The notes beneath the pieces were generated by a model that was given only the letters and a program-made list of their open reading frames with translations, had not been told where the DNA came from and ran no database searches. Below are positions 61,587-64,000 of a DNA stretch of 64,000 nucleotides, in pieces (position 1 is the stretch's first letter; the number at the start of each line of letters is the position of its first letter). A program made the position numbers and the translations under genes. The stretch comes from Climacium dendroides (Eukaryota; Streptophyta; Bryopsida; Hypnales; Climaciaceae), in NCBI GenBank assembly GCA_950106755.1, contig OX467084.1, forward strand, positions 34,661,213 through 34,725,212, in the 5' to 3' direction.

Positions 61587-63431
61587 TCAAGATGGTTCCC
61601 TGTATAATACGAGCAGATGCAACCATTTGCATTGTTTTGCTAATGGTACGTGGGTGGAGCGTCGCGTAGACTTGGACTGCCTTGAAATAGGGTAAAAGTC
61701 AAGATTGTGTGGAACATCCACACCGGAGAGGTTGAGGGGAGGAGCAAAGTTGTTGAATAGGCGTGTTGGAGTGATCCGTTCTTTCTGTGGCAATTGAAAG
61801 CCGGCATTCTCAAGCTTCAAGATCTCCGGGCGAGTGAGGTTAGTGCCCAACTTCACAGGCTACACGGGAGGAATAGGAAGTCTTTCTTGGTCCACAGAGA
61901 AATTATCCACCCACTTACGACGCGAGCCCTTGACACAACGCTCAATGTCGTCTAGACAAAAGAAGAACTTCTCGGGTCTTGGTCTTGTGAATGAGTAATG
62001 GTTCCAGAATCCAGAGTAGGTTGGGGTAGGGGTGCTCTTGCCATTGGAGACAATTTTGGCAGTGCATTTCTTCTTGGTGACAACGTGCATAGTCCAACAA
62101 GACTTTCTGGAATTACAAGGAAGGCGAGCAATATACCACAACTTCTCGTTAACTTTAGATTCTTGAACGATTGTGATGTGATGGACATTCAATCCGGTAG
62201 GTGAAGGAGGCTCTACCTCTTGCACAACTAGGGAGGATTCTTCAACAATTGTAGGTAGAGGTGTAGGATAAGATCTTGTATTTTTCTTACTAAAATGCGG
62301 GCGAGAGAAATTGACAGTGTCGGGGCGATGAGAATCTTCATTGGCTCTAATAGGAGTGTCGGGTAGCCAGAGTTGAAGATGCCTCAGTCCATCCTCAGAG
62401 GTGCACTCTGATGATGCCCACCATGCTTTGATAGCAAGGTACTTTGTCTTTGCTTCCAGCATAGACGAGGCATCGCGATATTGGAGACAGAGACGCTTGT
62501 GTTGGTCTTGCAAGTCATGCTTAATATATAGCTTGGTGTGCTTTTCCAAAAACTGGGTCCAATGGAAGTAGCACGTCCTCTCGCGCCCTTTGATTGGAAC
62601 CTTGGGATCTCCGAAGCCGTAGACAATGCGTATGGCATTCCAATTGGCTTGTGCACTATCCGCCATGAATCCTTTGAAATATGGCTTTGGGATTCCGTGC
62701 CAAGCCATGACATATTTGAGGTTATGCCAGAAGACCACTTGGGCATCTTTGTCTTCGAATTGGAAGTTGCAGCAAGCAATGGTCATGATGCATTGGTACA
62801 TCCCATCGTAAACGTGGCAGGCCATGGTGGTCCATTTGGAGACGCGCTTAACATGGTCAAACATGATCCACGTATATTCAAGATCCTCACTTGGTTGCAT
62901 GCGCCGAACCAAATCAACTCCACTACTGGGGCCAACCTTAGACATCTTGAAGACGAAGACTTTGTCCGCTTCATCACCTTGGCCTGGGAATTGATTCCAT
63001 TGAATGTAGGCCCAAGTGCTAACTCCCCTAAGCTTAGCAATGCCATCCATGACTCCTAATCTACGCAAGTATTTGAAGGTTGTAACCTTGTTGCGGAGGT
63101 GAGGAGAGTTCAATTCCTTGCAACGATCAAAGACAGGCTCCAATTCTTCTAATGAAAGAAGTTGATGTGCATCATTATCATTGAGAAGGAGGAACTCACC
63201 TACAAGGTCTTTGCTGGTCTCAAGGACAATTTTGCTATGTGTGGCTTGGGGTGTCCTCTCGACATGCTTTTCAATGAGCGCATCAATGCACTTGCGGCTA
63301 TCTCTATAATCACCAGCTTTGACAAGGTGCTGATGGTTGCCAATATGAATGCAGCCTCGTTGAGAAGAGTCCTTGCCGTGGACGTAGAAGATCTTAGCAT
63401 TGCAAAGTTCAAGGCACCTAAGGCAACGACG
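61587..63431 (-). pseudogene. MULE-like transposase relic with one internal stop
   Basis: On the minus strand the frame is open for 523 codons from 63431 to an in-frame TAG at 61860-61862, then open again to 61587. It has no initiating ATG near its start and follows a possible splice acceptor (cgctag), so an upstream exon may be missing or outside. Order: a cysteine cluster CLRCLELC, FYVHGKDSSQRGCIHIGNHQ, a helical region LVGEFLLL and LEELEPVFDRCKEL, HLRNKVTTFKYLRRLG, then the transposase-like core MACHVYDGMYQ (likely first catalytic Asp), FKGFMADSAQANWNA (likely second), a C/H motif TCYFHWTQFLEKHTK, and AIKAWWASSECTSEDGLRHL. This order fits MULE-type DDE proteins; the catalytic assignments are inferred. 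The C-terminal half lacks a clear SWIM zinc finger. The single stop makes it a young relic or a readthrough case. Confidence 0.6.
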
Positions 63432-64000
63432 CTAGCGTGTGAGCGTGGAGCGGCGAGCTTGTGAGCTGCGAGCGTGGAGCTGGTGAGCCTAGAGCCCCCC
63501 CTAAAAAAATTTTAAGTTTTTTTGGCCCAATTTTTTTTTCCAAATTTTTTTACTTTAAAAAGTGGAAATTTTACTATTTATAGTAAAATTCAGGACCTAT
63601 GACCGCGGCACCTATAACCGTGCATTCAATTTATTTCAAAAGGTTGGCACTGCCAAAAGTAAATTTTGAATGTGTATAAAACTTGAACTTCACTCTACAG
63701 TTCACCACTAAGTTCACGCACTACAATTCTGCTGAATACTGAATTACTAAATTTTTATCGAACAGAACAAACCTAAATTGAGCTAATCATCACAGTAGCA
63801 AAGGTGAGTATTACCTGGCCTCCACTTTAGTTGTTGTGGATGAACACTTAATACGAGACTCATCATAGAGACCTTGCCCAATAGCTTAATTTTGGGCCTC
63901 ACTGGATTTGAACATGCACAATCACATGAAAGTCTCATAGAGCACTCTTCAATGTATTCCAAGGGGAAGAAATAACTACTGGTCGAAAAAAATAAAATGC
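63432..64000. other. Flank of the MULE-like relic
   Basis: Starts with short repeats of gcgagcgtggagc and gtgagc (63434-63492), then AT-rich sequence to the window edge. No gene was recognised; terminal inverted repeats of the element were not found. Confidence 0.5.

Noticed and set aside
62538..63464. Plus-strand frames in the MULE-like region
   Set aside because: They are antisense to the transposase-like frame, which alone shows recognisable motif order.
1..64000. tRNA, rRNA or CRISPR features
   Set aside because: I saw no convincing cloverleaf, rRNA sequence or spacer-repeat pattern; the tandem repeats here are adjacent units without unique spacers. A tRNA scan could still find one I missed.

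Overview
The window is nuclear DNA from a plant. The evidence is spliced genes with GT..AG introns, a plastid-division FtsZ2 with a transit peptide, an AWPM-19-like membrane protein, a plant-type kinesin-14 and a plant GT64 glycosyltransferase. Moderately GC-rich, CpG-containing genes sit in very AT-rich, repeat-laden DNA. This, with the gene family types, fits a bryophyte (moss-like) or another early-diverging land plant, but I cannot name the species. All exon models below were built by hand: reading frames were joined across splice sites, phases were checked, and the products were compared with remembered family sequences.

Layout, left to right. (1) Minus strand, cut by the left edge: cytochrome c1 (exons 1-92, 801-933, 2658-2850 and a tentative first exon 4157-4202). 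A four-unit tandem array of about 213 bp lies in its first intron. (2) A MITE at 6496-6858, then a plus-strand GT64 glycosyltransferase (7530-10867, 5 exons, 350 aa). (3) Plus-strand APC8/CDC23 (14441-18198, 6 exons, 580 aa). (4) A repeat zone with an inverted-repeat cluster, a decayed mariner-like element (20155-21092) and a long fold-back. (5) Minus-strand FTSZ2 (22477-26047, 7 exons, 447 aa). (6) A compound MITE (26737-27405) and about 6 kb of AT-rich DNA. (7) Plus-strand AWPM-19-like gene (33546-34937, 4 exons, 201 aa) with a MITE in intron 1. (8) Minus-strand kinesin-14 of the ATK type (37742-43319, 16 exons, 793 aa). (9) A second repeat zone with a CACTA-type end at 45405 and a PIF/Harbinger transposase pseudogene (about 48095-49100). 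(10) A plus-strand gene for a tail-anchored coiled-coil protein (56871-59040, 3 exons, 432 aa) behind a promoter with three repeats carrying CCACGTCAT-like sites. (11) A minus-strand MULE-like transposase relic (61587-63431).

The genes are ordinary single-copy-type eukaryotic genes and do not form a pathway. Their roles are respiration (cyt c1), Golgi glycosylation (GT64), cell-cycle control (APC8), plastid division (FtsZ2), spindle and microtubule motor activity (kinesin-14), plasma-membrane stress protein (AWPM-19) and a membrane-anchored coiled-coil protein. The rest is a transposon graveyard in which five DNA-transposon groups can be seen: mariner, PIF/Harbinger, CACTA, MULE and several MITE families. 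I found no clear novel multi-gene system. The most unusual items are a duplicated splice-acceptor/micro-exon in APC8 intron 1, the triplicated promoter module of the coiled-coil gene, the long open frame of the MULE-like relic, and the nested MITE structure next to FTSZ2.
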